DNA of 36,987 nt, taken from positions 1-36,987 of the forward strand of contig JAGHDO010000049.1 of the NCBI GenBank assembly GCA_021159885.1, in the 5' to 3' direction. The position numbers were made by a program, and so were the translations under genes. The DNA comes from Synergistota bacterium (GTDB lineage: Bacteria; Synergistota; GBS-1). The notes beneath the pieces are model-generated. The model was not told where the DNA came from and made no database searches. It saw nothing but the letters and a program-made list of their open reading frames with translations. This document shows positions 1 through 9,366 of this stretch, piece after piece (within the stretch, counting starts at the first letter, position 1; each line of letters opens with the position of its first letter).

Positions 1-305
1 AGCTTAGTGAGAATTTCCTTTGCCTTTTCAGGCCCAAATGCTTTCTCAAGAAGCTCCTTAGCATAGTTAACTCCTCCCTTAGCCATAAACTCATGAGCCA
101 CGAGAAGATGCTGAAACTCTTGGATGACATCATTCTTTACCTCAGGAGGAATCATCGGGAGATTAGCTATCTCAAGGGTAAGCTGTTCCACATCTTCCTC
201 ATCGAGATGCTTAAATACCTGAGCAGATATCTCCGGCCCAAGTATAACCAGTAGTATCGCCGCCTTTTCTCTCCCGCTCAGCCCCTCTTTCTTTCTCCTA
301 GCCAA
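1..305 (-). CDS. fliG: Flagellar motor switch protein FliG (N-terminal part, runs off the window)
   Basis: Translating the minus strand from 305 gives about 101 residues that read like the FliG N-terminal domain. Near the start is the segment LSGRKAAILLVILGPEISA, followed by helices rich in E and L. This domain of the rotor C-ring protein binds the FliF C-terminus; the torque-generating C-terminal domain lies outside the window. The start is taken as TTG at 305. An in-frame TGA lies just upstream at about 314-312, and a GAGGGTGA Shine-Dalgarno sits at good spacing. It follows fliF by 15 bp, the usual fliF-fliG order. A start a few codons further in cannot be excluded. Confidence 0.85.
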   Translation of the reverse strand, partial: MARRKKEGLSGREKAAILLVILGPEISAQVFKHLDEEDVEQLTLEIANLPMIPPEVKNDVIQEFQHLLVAHEFMAKGGVNYAKELLEKAFGPEKAKEILTK

Positions 306-320
306 TAGGGGTCACCCTCG

Positions 321-1895
321 CTATTCCTCATAAAGCCAAGACTTTATAATCTTGGCTACCTCTTCGGGATGCTTCATAGCAAACCCCCTCAAATCTTCTA
401 TCTCTATAACTCGCTCCTCCTCCAGGAAAAGCTCTGGGTGAGCGAGCATTTCCTCCAGCGTGGGTCCCTTCTCTTTCTCCTCAGGAACGGCTTCAGCTGC
501 CGCTTTAGCCGCTTCCTCTTCTAGCTTCTTTCTCTTCCACCTTCTCCAAAGCAGGTAACCAACAAGCGTTCCTAATATAGCTCCTATTATACCCAGGGTA
601 ATCATCAAGCGCAGTCTCTCCTGCGCCTTCAACTGCTCCTCAAATTCTTTCAAATAAGCCAAATTAAATTGCATGCTTTGAACCACTATCTCGTCTCCCC
701 TCTTGGGATCGTATCCAACGGCAGCAGCCACGGTATTTTTAAGCTCTTCAAGCTGCTTGGGATCAAGCTTTGCATCCACGACAACGGAAACGGTCATTCT
801 TTTTATCTTCCCTGGAGCTACTACTTCCTTTTCCTGCTCCTTGCTTATCTCATAGTTCCTTATCATCTCCGATTTGGAATATGAAATCTCCTCTTTCTTT
901 TTTTCCGGAATCTGATATCCAGGTATATTCGTTTGGGTCCCGGGAACGCCCGAAGGTGGCGCCACAGTTCCCTTATACTGCTCCTCTATAGTCTGCTCAC
1001 TTCTAACTATTCCACTTCTTCCAACAACGGGTTTATAAATCTCCCTTTTGATCTCTTTTTTATTCAGATCTATCTCAACCTTAACCTTAGCCACCGCTCT
1101 ACCGGGACCAAAGATCTTCTCAAGCATAGATTTAAGCTTCCCCTCAAGATCCCTCTCGTAAAGATCCTCTATCTCTTTCTGAACCGTCGAGATTCTTTTA
1201 GTCTCTCTTATTATGTACTCCTCACGAAGCATCTCGGTCAGTATATTTCCCTTGGTATCAACAACGACAACATCATCTGGTGATAGTCCCTCAACGCTGT
1301 GCGAAACCAGATGAACGATTGCCTTCACCTGCTCTACTGAAAGCTTAGCACCTGGTTTAAGCTTAACCAAAACAGACGCAGTAGCCGCCTTTTGCTCCTC
1401 CACATAAAGGCGCGGACGAGGAATCACTATGTTTACCTTAGCAAGCTCTACCGCGTCAAGATCCATTATCGTTCGCGCGAGCTCCCCTTCAAGCGCTCGG
1501 AGATAGTTTATCTGCTCCTGAAATGTTGTCAAACCAAACTTGGGTTTCTCAAAAATCTCGAAGCCAACCACACCTCGGCTTGGCAAACCCATTCCAGCGA
1601 TCTGAATTCTGGTGCTATAGACCTTATCCATTGGTACAAGTACTGTCTTTCCCTCATCTGAAAGCTCATAAGGAACCTTCATCTTTTCAAGTTGCTTAAC
1701 GATAGCCGAAGCATCCTTAGGATCAAGATTGGTAAAAAGAGGAACATACTGCGGCTTCTGAGCCCATAACAGTAAAAGGAGCGTTGAAACGAGAAGACCC
1801 GCTATCGCTCCAAGAATTACTATTTTCTGCGGCTTTGGCAGCTCCTTCCATTTTGATAAAATGGCATTAAGGCGCTCTTTTATCCTATCAAACAT
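321..1895 (-). CDS. fliF: Flagellar MS-ring protein FliF
   Basis: The 524-residue product has the FliF layout. A basic N-terminus is followed by a membrane helix at about residues 25-45, a long periplasmic ring-building region, a second membrane helix at about 430-450, and an acidic cytoplasmic tail that should bind FliG. Residues near 50-230 (VPLFTNLDPKDASAIVKQL, then VNIVIPRPRLY) match the ring-building motifs of the family. FliF forms the MS ring on which the export gate and rotor assemble. The start is ATG with AAGGA a few bases upstream. It lies between fliE and fliG in the standard basal-body order. Length is normal. Confidence 0.97.
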   Translation of the reverse strand: MFDRIKERLNAILSKWKELPKPQKIVILGAIAGLLVSTLLLLLWAQKPQYVPLFTNLDPKDASAIVKQLEKMKVPYELSDEGKTVLVPMDKVYSTRIQIAGMGLPSRGVVGFEIFEKPKFGLTTFQEQINYLRALEGELARTIMDLDAVELAKVNIVIPRPRLYVEEQKAATASVLVKLKPGAKLSVEQVKAIVHLVSHSVEGLSPDDVVVVDTKGNILTEMLREEYIIRETKRISTVQKEIEDLYERDLEGKLKSMLEKIFGPGRAVAKVKVEIDLNKKEIKREIYKPVVGRSGIVRSEQTIEEQYKGTVAPPSGVPGTQTNIPGYQIPEKKKEEISYSKSEMIRNYEISKEQEKEVVAPGKIKRMTVSVVVDAKLDPKQLEELKNTVAAAVGYDPKRGDEIVVQSMQFNLAYLKEFEEQLKAQERLRLMITLGIIGAILGTLVGYLLWRRWKRKKLEEEAAKAAAEAVPEEKEKGPTLEEMLAHPELFLEEERVIEIEDLRGFAMKHPEEVAKIIKSWLYEE

Positions 1896-1902
1896 AATAT
1901 CC

Positions 1903-2220
1903 TTATGTCAGTCGGGTCAACCGCTGATAAGCCTCAACAAGTCTATTTCTTATCTCCGAAAGAAGCCTGACCGCAAGCTCAGCCTTTTGAACCGCTATGG
2001 CAACCTGATGAACATCATCTATCTCACCAGTTGCCAATTTTTCTGCCATCCTATCCGCGTTCTTTTCGAGCTCGTTAACTTTCTTCAATCCTTTCTCAAC
2101 GAGGGCCAAGAAACCCTCCTCCCTCGCTGGAGCTACCTCACCTTTACCCTTCTCCTCTTTCTCCTTAGGAGGTGTGGGCAAGCGAAGCTTATCCAGCGAA
2201 AGGATTATCTTTTCAACCAA
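1903..2220 (-). CDS. fliE: Flagellar hook-basal body protein FliE
   Basis: A 105-residue protein with the FliE C-terminal signature, including VHQVAIAVQKAELAVRLLSE and a tail of amphipathic helices. FliE links the MS ring to the proximal rod and is an early export substrate. The start is TTG at 2220, supported by GGGGTGA seven bases upstream. The N-terminal 40 residues are proline/lysine/glutamate-rich and poorly conserved, as is common. It sits 7 bp after flgC and 7 bp before fliF, so it is surely cotranscribed. Confidence 0.95.
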   Translation of the reverse strand: MVEKIILSLDKLRLPTPPKEKEEKGKGEVAPAREEGFLALVEKGLKKVNELEKNADRMAEKLATGEIDDVHQVAIAVQKAELAVRLLSEIRNRLVEAYQRLTRLT

Positions 2221-2227
2221 TCAAATA

Positions 2228-2686
2228 TCACCCCCTCATTATGTTAAGGGCATTCATGAACATGCTTCTTGTAACGTTTATCGTCATCAAATTTGCCTCG
2301 TAAGCTCTGCTTGCTGCAATCATATCAACCATCTCTCTAACCACATTTACATTAGGGTAAGCAACATATCCATCCTTATTCGCATCAGGATGATGAGGAT
2401 CATAAACCAGACGGGGAGGAGAGGGGTCCTCCACAATCTCCTTAACTCTGACGCCTTCACCTGTGAAGTCGGGTATCTTCTTGGGCTCTGGAGGGAAATG
2501 AAATTCAAATTTCGGGGGAAAGACCCTTTCCCTCGATTCGAAAATCACCATTTTTCTCCTGTAGGGACCCCCCTCAGGAGTCCTCGTGGTGTTAACGTTA
2601 GCCAAGTTATCCGCCATAACGTCAAGCCATAACCTATGAGCAGTCAAGGCAGAAGCGCTTATATCTATGGTTTTAAAGAGCCTCAT
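2228..2686 (-). CDS. flgC: Flagellar proximal rod protein FlgC
   Basis: The 152 residues carry the rod/hook N-terminal motif (DVMADNLANVNTTRT, about residues 22-36) and the C-terminal FlgC motif (VNVVREMVDMIAASRAYEAN, about 114-133). FlgC forms part of the proximal rod with FlgB, FlgF and FliE and is secreted by the flagellar type III apparatus. The central region with PEGGPYRRKMVIFE is typical. The gene follows flgB by 9 bp. Length and start (ATG) are normal. Confidence 0.96.
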   Translation of the reverse strand: MRLFKTIDISASALTAHRLWLDVMADNLANVNTTRTPEGGPYRRKMVIFESRERVFPPKFEFHFPPEPKKIPDFTGEGVRVKEIVEDPSPPRLVYDPHHPDANKDGYVAYPNVNVVREMVDMIAASRAYEANLMTINVTRSMFMNALNIMRG

Positions 2687-2695
2687 CGCTCAGCC

Positions 2696-3106
2696 TTACC
2701 TCCTTCCCATGACAATACCTAGTATGGCAAACCTCCTGCTTAAAACTCTGCTTACTGCAGCCTGCTTCATAGCGTTTTTCGCAAGCTCCGCGAGCTCAAG
2801 ATCGATATCAACGCCATTCTTATCGTTTCTGAAGTATAGATCATCCCTTTCCCAAACATCAGGTTTTACGCTCCTTAAAGTTATTTCCGGTTGAGGAATA
2901 GGTATGTGCCGTGGATTTGTTATAAATCCCTTAATCCTCTTACGCTTCTCTGAAAGAGCTTCCTTAAGCTCTTCCTCAAATGTCACTTCCTTCCTTCTAT
3001 AACCGGGAGTGTTTACATTAGCTATATTGTTTGCTATAACCTCCTGCCTTAGAGAAAGAGCATCAAGCGTTTTCTCAAGGACCTCTATGGTCCTCCCAAA
3101 GAGCAT
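2696..3106 (-). CDS. flgB: Flagellar proximal rod protein FlgB
   Basis: FlgB is recognised by the rod motif ANNIANVNTPGYRRKEVTFE and a C-terminal ELAKNAMKQAA segment like that of other FlgB proteins. An upstream in-frame GTG at 3148 would give a 150-residue product. I prefer the ATG at 3106 (136 residues), because GGAGG lies eight bases before it and because FlgB proteins normally start MxFxxTxxxLxxxL. It is the first flagellar gene after codY (codY stop at 3157), as in Bacillus and many Clostridia. Confidence 0.95.
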   Translation of the reverse strand: MLFGRTIEVLEKTLDALSLRQEVIANNIANVNTPGYRRKEVTFEEELKEALSEKRKRIKGFITNPRHIPIPQPEITLRSVKPDVWERDDLYFRNDKNGVDIDLELAELAKNAMKQAAVSRVLSRRFAILGIVMGRR

Positions 3107-3156
3107 GTGCACCACCTCCACTATATTTTTCGTCTTTGGAGATGGCACACCTTTAA

Positions 3157-3957
3157 CTATCTTACCTTAAGCTCTTTCAAAAAGAGAGGCGTTAAAACCC
3201 TTATATATGTCCCTTTCATTCCAAGGGATCTCGTCTCTATTATACCAGCGCTCTCAAGCTTTCTCAAAGCATTGACTATAACGGAGCGCGTAACACCTAT
3301 CTCTCCTGCTATCTTGCTTGCCACAACTACCCCCTCACTATCATCGAACTTTTCGAAGATTCTTTTCATCGCAGAAAGCTCAGAGTAAGAAAGCGTTCTT
3401 AAAGCCAGCTGAACGGTAAGTTGCTCTCTCGCTAATCTCTCTATATCCTCGTTTCTCGCTCTAAGTATCTCCATTCCCACTATGGTAGCTCCATACTCAG
3501 CTAAGACTATATCAGCGGTTTTGAACTCCTCATTGAAGCGAGCTACAACGAGCGTGCCGAGCCGCTCCCCACCTCCAACTATTGGGAAAAAACTAACAAA
3601 TTTCTGGGGATACGGACAAGGCAAATTAGCATCATATGAGCACTTCCCTCCCCTGGATGTCTGATTGACCATCGGTTCCATAATTCTCAAAAGCTTTTCA
3701 TTATAGTCATCTGGAAATTTACCTTCCTTCAGTATCTCTTCCATCTTGGAACACTCGTAATCGTTCAAAAGTCCATAACCCAGTATCTTGCCATCCTTAT
3801 CAGAGATATAGACGTTAGCTTCGATAACCTCGCTTAATATCCCGGCGATACTCATAAAGTCAACTCCACGACCTGCCTGACGCTGAATCAGCCTGCTTAT
3901 CTTGCGCTCCCTCTTGAGAAGCTCCTCCAAAGTCAAGACGTTGGCCCTATCCACCAT
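3157..3957 (-). CDS. codY: GTP-sensing transcriptional pleiotropic repressor CodY
   Basis: A 266-residue CodY. The N-terminal part is the GAF-type ligand domain that senses branched-chain amino acids in the family. The C-terminal winged helix carries the highly conserved GVTRSVIVNALRKLESAG (about residues 219-236) and RSLGMKGTYIRV. CodY represses amino-acid uptake, catabolism and often motility genes while GTP and branched-chain amino acids are plentiful. The start is ATG with AAGGAGGGG upstream. It lies between hslU and flgB, exactly as in the Bacillus codVWXY-flg locus. Presence of CodY is the strongest single taxonomic clue in the window. Confidence 0.97.
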   Translation of the reverse strand: MVDRANVLTLEELLKRERKISRLIQRQAGRGVDFMSIAGILSEVIEANVYISDKDGKILGYGLLNDYECSKMEEILKEGKFPDDYNEKLLRIMEPMVNQTSRGGKCSYDANLPCPYPQKFVSFFPIVGGGERLGTLVVARFNEEFKTADIVLAEYGATIVGMEILRARNEDIERLAREQLTVQLALRTLSYSELSAMKRIFEKFDDSEGVVVASKIAGEIGVTRSVIVNALRKLESAGIIETRSLGMKGTYIRVLTPLFLKELKVR

Positions 3958-3972
3958 AATTTCATCCCCTCC

Positions 3973-5328
3973 TTAAAGGATATATTGACTTAAGTCCTTA
4001 CTCCTCACTATAGAGGAGAGCTTTTCAAGAACGTAATTTTCGTCTATCACCACCTTCGTACCAGCTCTCTCGGGAGCCTCAAAAGATATATCCTCCAAAA
4101 GTTTTTCCATAACAGTGTGAAGCCTTCTTGCCCCTATATTTTCCATCTCCTCGTTTATCTTAAGGGCTATTTCAGCTATCTTGCTTATTGCCTCTGGTGT
4201 AAACTCGAGTTCTACTCCCTCCGTAGCTAAGAGGGCCTTATACTGTTTAACCAAAGCATTTTTAGGCTCCACGAGAATTCGCTCAAGGTCTTCCTTATAA
4301 AGCGGTTTAAGCTCTACCCTTATTGGAAACCTTCCTTGAAGCTCGGGTATCAGATCAGACGGCTTGGCTACGTGAAATGCTCCCGCAGCTATAAAGAGTA
4401 TATGGTCTGTCCTAACGGGACCATATTTGGTTATAACCGTGGATCCCTCAACTATTGGCAAAAGGTCTCTTTGAACGCCCTCTCTCGACACATCAGGACC
4501 ATGAGAGCTTCCCTTACTAACGATCTTGTCTATTTCATCTATAAATACAATCCCGTTTTCCTCAACCCTACGTATCGCCTCTTGAGCAACTTCATCCATA
4601 TCTATTAGCTTTTGGGCCTCCTCTTGCTCGAGAACCCTGCGAGCCTCCTTGACCTTCAGCTTTCTTCTCTTCATCCTCGATGGAAACATATTGCCAAACA
4701 GATCTTGAAAGTTTATCCCAAGATCCTCAACACCCATGGCAGTGAAAACCTCAATCCTGGGAACAGATCTATCTACAACATCTATTTCTATAACCCTATC
4801 TTCGAGCTGACCACTCCTTAGCATCTCGAGTAACCTCTGACGAGTACTTTCACGAATGGACGGTTCATATACCCCTCCTCCCTGCTGCGCAGCGAAAGAG
4901 TAACGCATACCAGGCATGAGGGCTTCTATTATCCTGAGTTCAGCGTGAGCTTTAGCTTCCTCCTTGACTTCCTCTATCTTTTCAGCTCTTACCATCTGAA
5001 CGGAAACCTCAACGAGCTCCCTTATCATAGACTCAACATCCCTACCAACATATCCCACCTCAGTGAACTTAGTGGCCTCAACCTTAACGAAAGGAGCTCC
5101 AACGAGATTAGCAAGCCTTCTTGCTATCTCAGTTTTGCCCACTCCCGTGGGACCTATCATGAGTATATTCTTAGGGGCTATCTCCTCTCTGAGCTCAGGA
5201 GGAAGCCCCCTTCTCCTGATCCTGTTTCTTAGAGCAATGGCAACTGCTCTTTTCGCCTCATCTTGACCTATAACATACTTATCGAGAGCCTCTACTATCT
5301 GTCGTGGCGTTAACCCCTCCAGAGCCAT
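3973..5328 (-). CDS. hslU: ATP-dependent protease ATPase subunit HslU (ClpY)
   Basis: An AAA+ unfoldase of about 451 residues. The Walker A motif GPTGVGKT is at about residues 59-66, Walker B is VFIDEIDK, and the C-terminus [10 protein letters not shown] is the tail that inserts into HslV pockets. The intermediate domain between the Walker motifs is present. An in-frame GTG at 5337 lies three codons upstream, but ATG at 5328 has AAGGTGA at proper spacing and gives the usual [12 protein letters not shown] start. It pairs with hslV immediately upstream to form the HslUV protease. Confidence 0.97.
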   Translation of the reverse strand: MALEGLTPRQIVEALDKYVIGQDEAKRAVAIALRNRIRRRGLPPELREEIAPKNILMIGPTGVGKTEIARRLANLVGAPFVKVEATKFTEVGYVGRDVESMIRELVEVSVQMVRAEKIEEVKEEAKAHAELRIIEALMPGMRYSFAAQQGGGVYEPSIRESTRQRLLEMLRSGQLEDRVIEIDVVDRSVPRIEVFTAMGVEDLGINFQDLFGNMFPSRMKRRKLKVKEARRVLEQEEAQKLIDMDEVAQEAIRRVEENGIVFIDEIDKIVSKGSSHGPDVSREGVQRDLLPIVEGSTVITKYGPVRTDHILFIAAGAFHVAKPSDLIPELQGRFPIRVELKPLYKEDLERILVEPKNALVKQYKALLATEGVELEFTPEAISKIAEIALKINEEMENIGARRLHTVMEKLLEDISFEAPERAGTKVVIDENYVLEKLSSIVRSKDLSQYIL

Positions 5329-5344
5329 GTTTATCACCTTCTCT

Positions 5345-5884
5345 CTAAAGCTTCTCTATAATGAAATTCTCGTTAGTATAAATACACATTGATGAAGCTA
5401 TTCTTAAAGACTCCCTCACTATCTCCTCTGCAGAAAGATCACTATGTCTCATCAAGGCTTTCGCTGCCGCGAGGGCGTAAGCACCCCCGGAGCCCACTGC
5501 CACCACGCTATCATCTGGTTCAACCACATCACCCGTTCCAGAAATCAAAAGAAGCCTATTCTTATCCATAACAACAAGAAGAGCTTCTAACCTCCTTAGC
5601 ACTTTATCAGTCCTCCAATCCTTAGCCATTTCAACCGCAGCTCTTAGAAGATTACCTCTGTGTTCCTCAAGCTTTCCTTCAAATCTTTCAAGAAGCGTAA
5701 TGGCATCAGCGGTAGCACCTGCAAAACCAGCCAAAACCTTTCCCTCATAAAGACGCCTGACTTTCCTCGCTTTTCCCTTCAGAATGATATCTCCCATCGT
5801 AACCTGTCCATCTCCACCCATAACCGATTCTCCTTTATGCCTTAAGGCTATAACCGTTGTGGACCTAACTTCTCGGGTGGGCAA
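5345..5884 (-). CDS. hslV: ATP-dependent protease peptidase subunit HslV (ClpQ)
   Basis: A 179-residue proteasome-like peptidase. The mature enzyme should begin at Thr9 or Thr10 ([11 protein letters not shown]) after removal of an eight- or nine-residue leader; this N-terminal threonine is the nucleophile in the family. The motifs [11 protein letters not shown] and [16 protein letters not shown] are diagnostic. The start is TTG at 5884 with GGAGG upstream, inside the end of xerC (20 bp overlap), so translation is probably coupled. It works with HslU encoded next. Confidence 0.96.
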   Translation of the reverse strand: MPTREVRSTTVIALRHKGESVMGGDGQVTMGDIILKGKARKVRRLYEGKVLAGFAGATADAITLLERFEGKLEEHRGNLLRAAVEMAKDWRTDKVLRRLEALLVVMDKNRLLLISGTGDVVEPDDSVVAVGSGGAYALAAAKALMRHSDLSAEEIVRESLRIASSMCIYTNENFIIEKL

Positions 5885-6710
5885 GGTCGTACACCTCCTT
5901 CATCCTGCTTAATGTAATTCGAGTGTAGATTTGCGTAGTAGCAAGGTTAGAATGCCCTAAAAGCTCCTGAACCACACGTAGATCTGCCCCCCCCTCAAGC
6001 ATATGCGTGGCAAAGGAATGTCTTAAAGTATGTGGAGTTATTTCTTTGCTAAACCCAGCCTTAAGAGCAAGACTCTTTATTATTCTCTCAACGCTTCTTG
6101 AGCTCAGCCTTCCTCCCCCTCTATTTTTAAAAAGTGGACCTTTCATACCAACATGTGCTCCATAAGTCTTTAAAGCCTCTATAGCTTTGGAACCTATCGG
6201 AACGATCCTCTCCTTGCCACCTTTACCTATAACCCTTACCATCTCATTTTCCCAATCTATGTCGCTCCAGTTAAGCGAAACCAACTCCCCAACTCTAACA
6301 CCCGTAGCATATAGAAACTCAACGATTGCTCTTTCTCTCACATCCGAAGCTGACTCTATCAGTTTTTCTACTTCCTCCTTTGACAAAGCCTTGGGAAGAA
6401 GCTTACCTGAGCGCGGGTTCTTTAAAAAAACCTCAAGCGACTCTTTAAGATACCCCTTCTGCCTTAAAAACTTCAAGAAAGCCCTAAGCGAAGAGAGCTT
6501 TCTTGATAAGCTACTCTTACTATACCCTCGGGAGGAAAGCTCATTCCTATACTCCCATAGCGACTCCCTGCTAAGAGCCAAGCCTCGCTCTTCTAAAAAA
6601 TTTAAAAAATCACATATGTCTGCAGCATAAGCCCGGATAGTATGCTCCGAATACCCCTTAAGAGAGCGAAACTCCCTTAAAAAATCATCTAACGCGAAAT
6701 CAAGCCTCAT
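5865..6710 (-). CDS. xerC: Tyrosine recombinase XerC/CodV
   Basis: A 281-residue tyrosine recombinase with an N-terminal core-binding (SAM-like) domain and a C-terminal catalytic domain. The catalytic set is visible: Arg in [12 protein letters not shown], Lys in [21 protein letters not shown], the second His in [14 protein letters not shown], and the Tyr nucleophile in that last motif. XerC-type enzymes resolve chromosome dimers at dif. Its position upstream of hslVU-codY corresponds to codV in Bacillus. No dif site is seen nearby, and nothing suggests a mobile-element integrase. Confidence 0.93.
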   Translation of the reverse strand: MRLDFALDDFLREFRSLKGYSEHTIRAYAADICDFLNFLEERGLALSRESLWEYRNELSSRGYSKSSLSRKLSSLRAFLKFLRQKGYLKESLEVFLKNPRSGKLLPKALSKEEVEKLIESASDVRERAIVEFLYATGVRVGELVSLNWSDIDWENEMVRVIGKGGKERIVPIGSKAIEALKTYGAHVGMKGPLFKNRGGGRLSSRSVERIIKSLALKAGFSKEITPHTLRHSFATHMLEGGADLRVVQELLGHSNLATTQIYTRITLSRMKEVYDLAHPRS

Positions 6711-6716
6711 TTTACC

Positions 6717-8012
6717 TTAATATTGTAAGCTCTTCCACCAATTTGTCAAGCTCTTCAGTGCTCTTTCAGAAAGTTTTAATCTTTTAATCTTCTTATTCTT
6801 TACCCTTTCGCTAAGCGGTGGAAGGATTCCAAAGTTGGCATTCATTGGCTGAAACGTTCTTGGAGATGAGGAAGTTATATATCTCAGAAGGGAGCCTATC
6901 ATACTTTCTGGGGGGAAGACGATTTTCCCCTCAGAGATAACGCTTAAAGCTGCTACCAACCCCATTGCAGTTGACTCCATATATCCCTCAACACCTACTA
7001 TTTGCCCTGCAAATATTATTCGTGGATCTTTCTTAAGTCTCAAGGAAGAAGTTATAAGAGTTGGAGAATTTATAAATATATTTTTGTGCATAACGCCATA
7101 TCTCACGAATTCAGCATTCTCAAGGCCAGGTATCATTCTGAAGACCCTTTTTTGCTCCCCCCATTTCAGGTTAGTCTGAAAACCAACGAGATTATAAAGG
7201 GTTCCCTCAGCGTTTTCCCTTCTGAGCTGAACTACAGCATAAGGAGTCCTACCCGTGCGGGGATCTACAAGCCCCACGGGCTTAAGAGGACCGTAAAGAA
7301 GGGTTTCCTTACCCCTCGAGGCTATAACTTCTATGGGCAAGCATCCCTCAAAATATTTTGGATTCTCAAAGGGATGCAATGGATGCCTCTCAGCGCTGAT
7401 GAGAGCCTCCCAAAAGGCCTCATACTCCTCCTTCGTCATGGGGCAGTTGAGATAATCCTCGCCGATTCCATATCTCGAAGCCTTGAAAATCCTCTCCATG
7501 TTAAGAGACTCATAAGTAACTATAGGAGAAACTGCATCGTAAAAATAGAGATAATCCTGCCCCAGAAGCTTTTTAAGGGCCCCCGCCAAAGAAGGAGAAG
7601 TCAAAGGACCCGTAGCGATTATAACCTCCACATCCTCCGGTATTTCTCCAATCTCCTCTCTTATTATCTCTATCTTAGGATGAGAACTTACTCTTTCGGT
7701 TATCTCCCGCGCGAATTTTTCGCGATCGACCGCAAGAGCCTTGCCTGCAGGCACCCTTGATGCATAGGCACACTCAAGAATAAGGGACCCTAAAAGCCTG
7801 AGCTCTTCCTTAAGAAGCCCTGATGCGGTTTCTAATCCCTGAGCTCCAAGGGAATTACTGCATACCAGTTCTCCAAGATACCCTGTTTTGTGGGCGGGAG
7901 TCATAACCTTAGGTCTCATCTCAAATAAAACAACTTTAAAGCCGCGCTTAGCCAGCTGCCACGCAGCCTCACTTCCAGCAAGACCCCCGCCTACAATATA
8001 AACCTCTTTCAA
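6717..8012 (-). CDS. trmFO: Methylenetetrahydrofolate-tRNA-(uracil-5-)-methyltransferase TrmFO
   Basis: A 431-residue flavoprotein starting with the dinucleotide-binding motif IVGGGLAGSEAAWQLAKRG. It contains the TrmFO motifs MTPAHKTGYLGELVCSNSLG (about residues 42-61) and GQIVGVEGYMESTAMGL (about 339-355), and PMNANFGILPP near the C-terminus. TrmFO methylates U54 of tRNA using methylene-THF and FADH2. The start is TTG at 8012. It overlaps the upstream small gene by 4 bp. In Bacillus topA usually lies between dprA and trmFO; here a small Smg-like gene takes that place. Confidence 0.96.
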   Translation of the reverse strand: MKEVYIVGGGLAGSEAAWQLAKRGFKVVLFEMRPKVMTPAHKTGYLGELVCSNSLGAQGLETASGLLKEELRLLGSLILECAYASRVPAGKALAVDREKFAREITERVSSHPKIEIIREEIGEIPEDVEVIIATGPLTSPSLAGALKKLLGQDYLYFYDAVSPIVTYESLNMERIFKASRYGIGEDYLNCPMTKEEYEAFWEALISAERHPLHPFENPKYFEGCLPIEVIASRGKETLLYGPLKPVGLVDPRTGRTPYAVVQLRRENAEGTLYNLVGFQTNLKWGEQKRVFRMIPGLENAEFVRYGVMHKNIFINSPTLITSSLRLKKDPRIIFAGQIVGVEGYMESTAMGLVAALSVISEGKIVFPPESMIGSLLRYITSSSPRTFQPMNANFGILPPLSERVKNKKIKRLKLSERALKSLTNWWKSLQY

Positions 8013-8281
8013 TTTAAGGCCTTTCCTCCTCTCTCCTCCTCAAAAAGTATGCTTAAAACGTCCCTATTTTTCACAAATCTTTCCATTATAAGCCTTAATT
8101 CCCTTACGTCTATTTCTCTAAACTTCTCGGGAACGAGAAACATTATCTGCTCAAGAAGGGCTTCGCTCCTCTTCTCATCGAGGATACCGAGCTGTATCGC
8201 CCTGTAGAGAAGGCCTTCAGCCTCCGGGGTTAGCCTAAGCTTCTCCCGGGCATGCAATATCCTCACCCATTTCTCCTCCAT
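8009..8281 (-). CDS. Short Smg/DUF494-like protein
   Basis: A 90-residue helical protein. The stretch LTPEAEGLLYRAIQLGILDE, followed by VRELRLIMERFVK, resembles the C-terminal half of Smg (DUF494), where a TPEE...LLxLxQxGIL...REMVIER...L.DLKWVILMVL pattern occurs. Smg has no firmly established biochemical role. In gammaproteobacteria smg sits beside dprA (recalled), as it does here, which supports the call. The N-terminal half of classical Smg (about 150 residues in total) is missing, so this is a short version. The start is ATG with GGAGG at about ten bases. Confidence 0.55.
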   Translation of the reverse strand: MEEKWVRILHAREKLRLTPEAEGLLYRAIQLGILDEKRSEALLEQIMFLVPEKFREIDVRELRLIMERFVKNRDVLSILFEEERGGKALN

Positions 8282-8295
8282 CTCAATCTCCCTCC

Positions 8296-9366
8296 TTAAC
8301 GGAGACGAATTATCCTTCCTCCCTCTACCCTCCTTATATACCCCTTAATCTCAAGCAAAGTTAAAACGGTCCAACCATAAGCACTCTCATTATAAAACAA
8401 GACATCGAGCGATAAAACCTCTCCAAGCGGTAATTTGTCGAGAAATCTCCGCTCTTCGGCAGAAAGATCAGAATCCTTAGCGCTTTTATCAAAACTATCG
8501 AGAGAAACTCCAAATTCCTCGAGCAGATCCTCAAATCCTAAAATAGGCTTAGCTCCTTCCCCTATGAGCAGATTCGGTCCCTTACTTTTTGGGGAAAAGA
8601 TACTTCCCGGAACCGCATAGACATCTCTCCCTTGATCCAGCGCAAACGAGGCGGTTATCATAGCACCGCTCTTTAATGGAGCCTCAACCACAAGTACTCC
8701 TTCTGAAAGTCCACTTATTACTCTATTCCTTCTCGGGAAGTTCCACGAGAAAGGTGGACAACGCAGAGGAAACTCACTTATTAAAGCTCCGTTAAGCGCT
8801 ATATCGCTCGCTAACTCCTTAAGCTCCGGAGGATACACGTTAAGCAGTCCAGAACCCAAAACTGCATAGGTTTTCCCTCCTCCCTCCAATGCTCCCTTAT
8901 GAGCTTCCGAATCTATTCCACGAGCAAGTCCGCTAACTATCCCTATCCCCCGAGATGCAAGCTCTTTTGAAAAGCTATGCGCGATTTTTCTACCATATTG
9001 CGTAGGCCTTCTTGTTCCCACAATCGCCAGTTTTCTATCATTAGAAATCTCACCCTTAAGGTATAAAACAGGGGGAGGTAACTCTATTTCCCTCAGCATG
9101 GAAGGATATTCATCGTCAAGGGTCGTCAGAAAGCCTATATCTTCCTTTTCAAGCAGCTCAAGCTCCTTCTCAAAAAGCCCACTCCTCCTGGCCTTCACAA
9201 TAGCCTCCGCAAGCTTGCTTCCTATTCCCGGAACGCCTTTCAGATCCGAGATGTCCGCTTCCCACACCGTTAATGGAGACCCAAAATAAGCCACTAAAGC
9301 ATAGATCCTGCGAGGCCCTAAACCATCAACAAGGTTGAGAGCAAGCAGGGCTAACCTATCATCCAT
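8296..9366 (-). CDS. dprA: DNA-processing protein DprA
   Basis: A 356-residue protein with an N-terminal helix-hairpin-helix region (LKGVPGIGSKLAEAIVKA), the DprA Rossmann-like core and a small C-terminal winged-helix domain. In the core are LAIVGTRRPTQYGRKIA, GIGIVSGLARGIDSEAHKGA and FPRRNRVISGLS. DprA loads RecA on incoming single-stranded DNA during transformation in the family. It overlaps comM by 16 bp, so two competence-associated genes are coupled. Length and motifs are complete. Confidence 0.95.
   Translation of the reverse strand: MDDRLALLALNLVDGLGPRRIYALVAYFGSPLTVWEADISDLKGVPGIGSKLAEAIVKARRSGLFEKELELLEKEDIGFLTTLDDEYPSMLREIELPPPVLYLKGEISNDRKLAIVGTRRPTQYGRKIAHSFSKELASRGIGIVSGLARGIDSEAHKGALEGGGKTYAVLGSGLLNVYPPELKELASDIALNGALISEFPLRCPPFSWNFPRRNRVISGLSEGVLVVEAPLKSGAMITASFALDQGRDVYAVPGSIFSPKSKGPNLLIGEGAKPILGFEDLLEEFGVSLDSFDKSAKDSDLSAEERRFLDKLPLGEVLSLDVLFYNESAYGWTVLTLLEIKGYIRRVEGGRIIRLR

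Noticed and set aside
5865-6710. Tyrosine recombinase as the integrase of a mobile element
   Set aside because: It lies in the conserved codV position before hslVU-codY, with no att-like repeats or cargo genes nearby.
7002-7760. Long plus-strand open frame (252 codons) opposite trmFO
   Set aside because: It is antisense to a fully conserved enzyme, has no recognisable protein motifs and no ribosome-binding site.
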